Positions 38,344 to 39,448 of a DNA stretch of 39,448 nucleotides are shown here, piece after piece. The stretch is taken from the IMG/VR virus record IMGVR_UViG_3300025525_000043, positions 1 to 39,448 of that record, one strand, 5' to 3'. The notes beneath the pieces are model-generated. The model was given only the letters and a program-made list of their open reading frames with translations. It had not been told where the DNA came from and did no database searches. Positions within the stretch are counted from its first letter, which is position 1. Each line of letters starts with the position of its first letter. Origin of the DNA: a virus. Made by a program: the position numbers and the translations under genes.

Positions 38344-38618
38344 CGTCGCCCGCCCTCCCCCGCCAGCAACTCTGCGCGGCCCTCACCATCAGCGAGTCCA
38401 CCGTGCGCCGGCTTGAGCTCGACGGCATGCCCTATACTCCCGTCGGGATCAGGGCAAAACGCTACGACCTGGACGAATGCAAAGCCTGGCTGCGGGAGAA
38501 TCAATGTCAATCTGGACAGACAAAAAGGGACGCCGACACGTCGGAATTATGGTCGACGGGCGCAGAGTTCACCGCATCCTGCCGGCGGACGCAACTGCGG
38601 GTGCTGCCAAGCAACTAG
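38340..38618 (+). CDS. xis: Excisionase-like HTH protein
   Basis: The product is 92 residues with a MerR/AlpA-type winged HTH (LCAALTISESTVRRLELDGMPYTPVG...KRYDLDECKAWL). Such proteins help phage integrases reverse integration. It overlaps the integrase gene by about 115 bp; the part after residue 55 has no clear fold and a shorter form may act. Position just before int supports the assignment. Confidence 0.72.
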   Translation: MTSPALPRQQLCAALTISESTVRRLELDGMPYTPVGIRAKRYDLDECKAWLRENQCQSGQTKRDADTSELWSTGAEFTASCRRTQLRVLPSN

Positions 38619-39448
38619 AGGCCGACCTGCGGGCGGCACTGGCCGTCGCCAAAACCCCGCGCATCCCCAACGACCCACGCCTCACCGAAGTCATCGCCCT
38701 GTACGTCGACCACGCCGAGACCCTGCGCAGCACCAAGACCGCCCTCGACCATGCCCGCCGCATCGCCTTGTGGCTGGAAAAATACCGGGCCAGCCAGGCC
38801 CGCCAGGCCGCCGCACACATCGTCAAGGACATGACCGGCCACTACGCCGCCGGCACCATCAACCGCAGCCTAGGCACCCTCAAAAAAGCACTGCGCCTGG
38901 CGTGGGAGCGCGGCATCACCACCACCGACTACAGCGCCCACGTCAAGCGCCTGCCCGAGAACAATGCCCGCAGCACCTACCTAAGCCTCGACCAGGTGCA
39001 GGCCATCGCAGGCCGCTGCAGCGTACCGGTGCAGGCCGCCATCTGGACCGCCCTGCTCACCGGCGCCCGACGCGGCGAGATCGTCAAACTACAAAAGGCC
39101 GACATCGGCCGCGACAGCCTCATCATCCACGCCGGCAACACCAAGACCCTGCGCACCCGCACCGTGCCCATCGTGCCCGCACTACGGCCATGGCTCAAGC
39201 ACATCCCACTGGATGTCGGCATCGAGGGAATCAAAAGCGCCTGGCGCCGCGCCCGCGTCGACGCCGGCATGCCTGACGTCAACTTCCACGACCTGCGCCA
39301 CAGCTGCGCAAGCATCCTCATCGCGTCTGGTTGCGACCTGTTCACGGTGTCGAAGATATTGGGGCACTCGTCCGTGCGCACCACGGAACGCTATAGCCAC
39401 ATGGAAATAGAGCAGCAGCGCAAGGCGATGGAAAAAGCGTTTTTGTGA
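38504..39448 (+). CDS. int: Phage tyrosine integrase
   Basis: From the ATG at 38504 with GGGAG upstream the product is 314 residues. The N-terminal arm-binding and SAM-like core-binding domains precede the catalytic part: Arg in GARRGE, HDLRHS (HxxR), GHSS and tyrosine in ERYSHM. This is the P22/lambda-type tyrosine recombinase; it lacks the extra helix patch of integron integrases. Its stop is at the last base of the window. The expected att partner and full tRNA-Val lie just outside. Confidence 0.93.
   Translation: MSIWTDKKGRRHVGIMVDGRRVHRILPADATAGAAKQLEADLRAALAVAKTPRIPNDPRLTEVIALYVDHAETLRSTKTALDHARRIALWLEKYRASQARQAAAHIVKDMTGHYAAGTINRSLGTLKKALRLAWERGITTTDYSAHVKRLPENNARSTYLSLDQVQAIAGRCSVPVQAAIWTALLTGARRGEIVKLQKADIGRDSLIIHAGNTKTLRTRTVPIVPALRPWLKHIPLDVGIEGIKSAWRRARVDAGMPDVNFHDLRHSCASILIASGCDLFTVSKILGHSSVRTTERYSHMEIEQQRKAMEKAFL

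Noticed and set aside
38504-39448. Integron integrase IntI for the cassette array
   Set aside because: The recombinase is of phage type, has no sign of the IntI-specific insert, and lies at the phage end with xis; the array has no intI nearby.

Overview
The window is an almost complete, lambda/HK97-type siphovirus-like prophage of about 39 kb in a GC-rich proteobacterium, probably a betaproteobacterium. The left edge is host DNA: the 5' end of a DEAD-box helicase gene of RhlE type (leftward) and a 3' tRNA fragment. The fragment runs from the anticodon arm to CCA and has the anticodon CAC (tRNA-Val). It is the expected attachment-site scar. The right edge is the stop codon of the phage tyrosine integrase, so the rebuilt full tRNA-Val gene should lie just outside the window.

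From about 27.8 kb down to 0.7 kb all late genes run leftward with mostly 1-4 nt overlaps. The order is two small genes, a GpZ-like tail protein, a possible cos region, small and large terminase, a Mor-like regulator, a connector protein, a lambda-type portal, a ClpP protease/major capsid fusion, a head accessory protein, a 5 kb block of appendage-like genes that includes an HNH homing endonuclease and one frame-broken gene, head-tail connectors, the tail tube, tail assembly chaperones with a lambda-like -1 slippery site, the tape measure, DUF2460, DUF2163, NlpC/P60, the tail hub, fibre genes, and a lysis cassette (membrane protein, M15 peptidase, alpha/beta hydrolase, exported HNH protein). 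A 27 bp hairpin element occurs identically three times. Each copy sits 22-24 nt before an ATG and precedes the lysis, head-tail connector and portal-proximal genes.

The early/lysogeny region (28-32 kb) holds a primase-helicase with an iteron-rich origin-like region beside it, a CII-like protein, a YdaS/Cro-like protein and a short CI-like repressor. The cro-like promoter and the rightward promoter at 32868 share a near-identical 45 bp promoter/operator. The rightward operon (33-38 kb) carries small phage genes, then xis and int.

The most striking content is at 35709-38030. Between two phage genes lies an array of integron-type gene cassettes: six complete attC sites, one truncated attC, and eight small ORFs all read rightward. 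Each cassette begins with TTRRRY-like bases that are perfectly complementary to the R'' core of its own attC. All six complete attC hairpins carry the same unpaired G and T on the right-hand strand. No integron integrase is visible, so this is an integrase-less attC cluster carried by a prophage and apparently transcribed from a phage early promoter.
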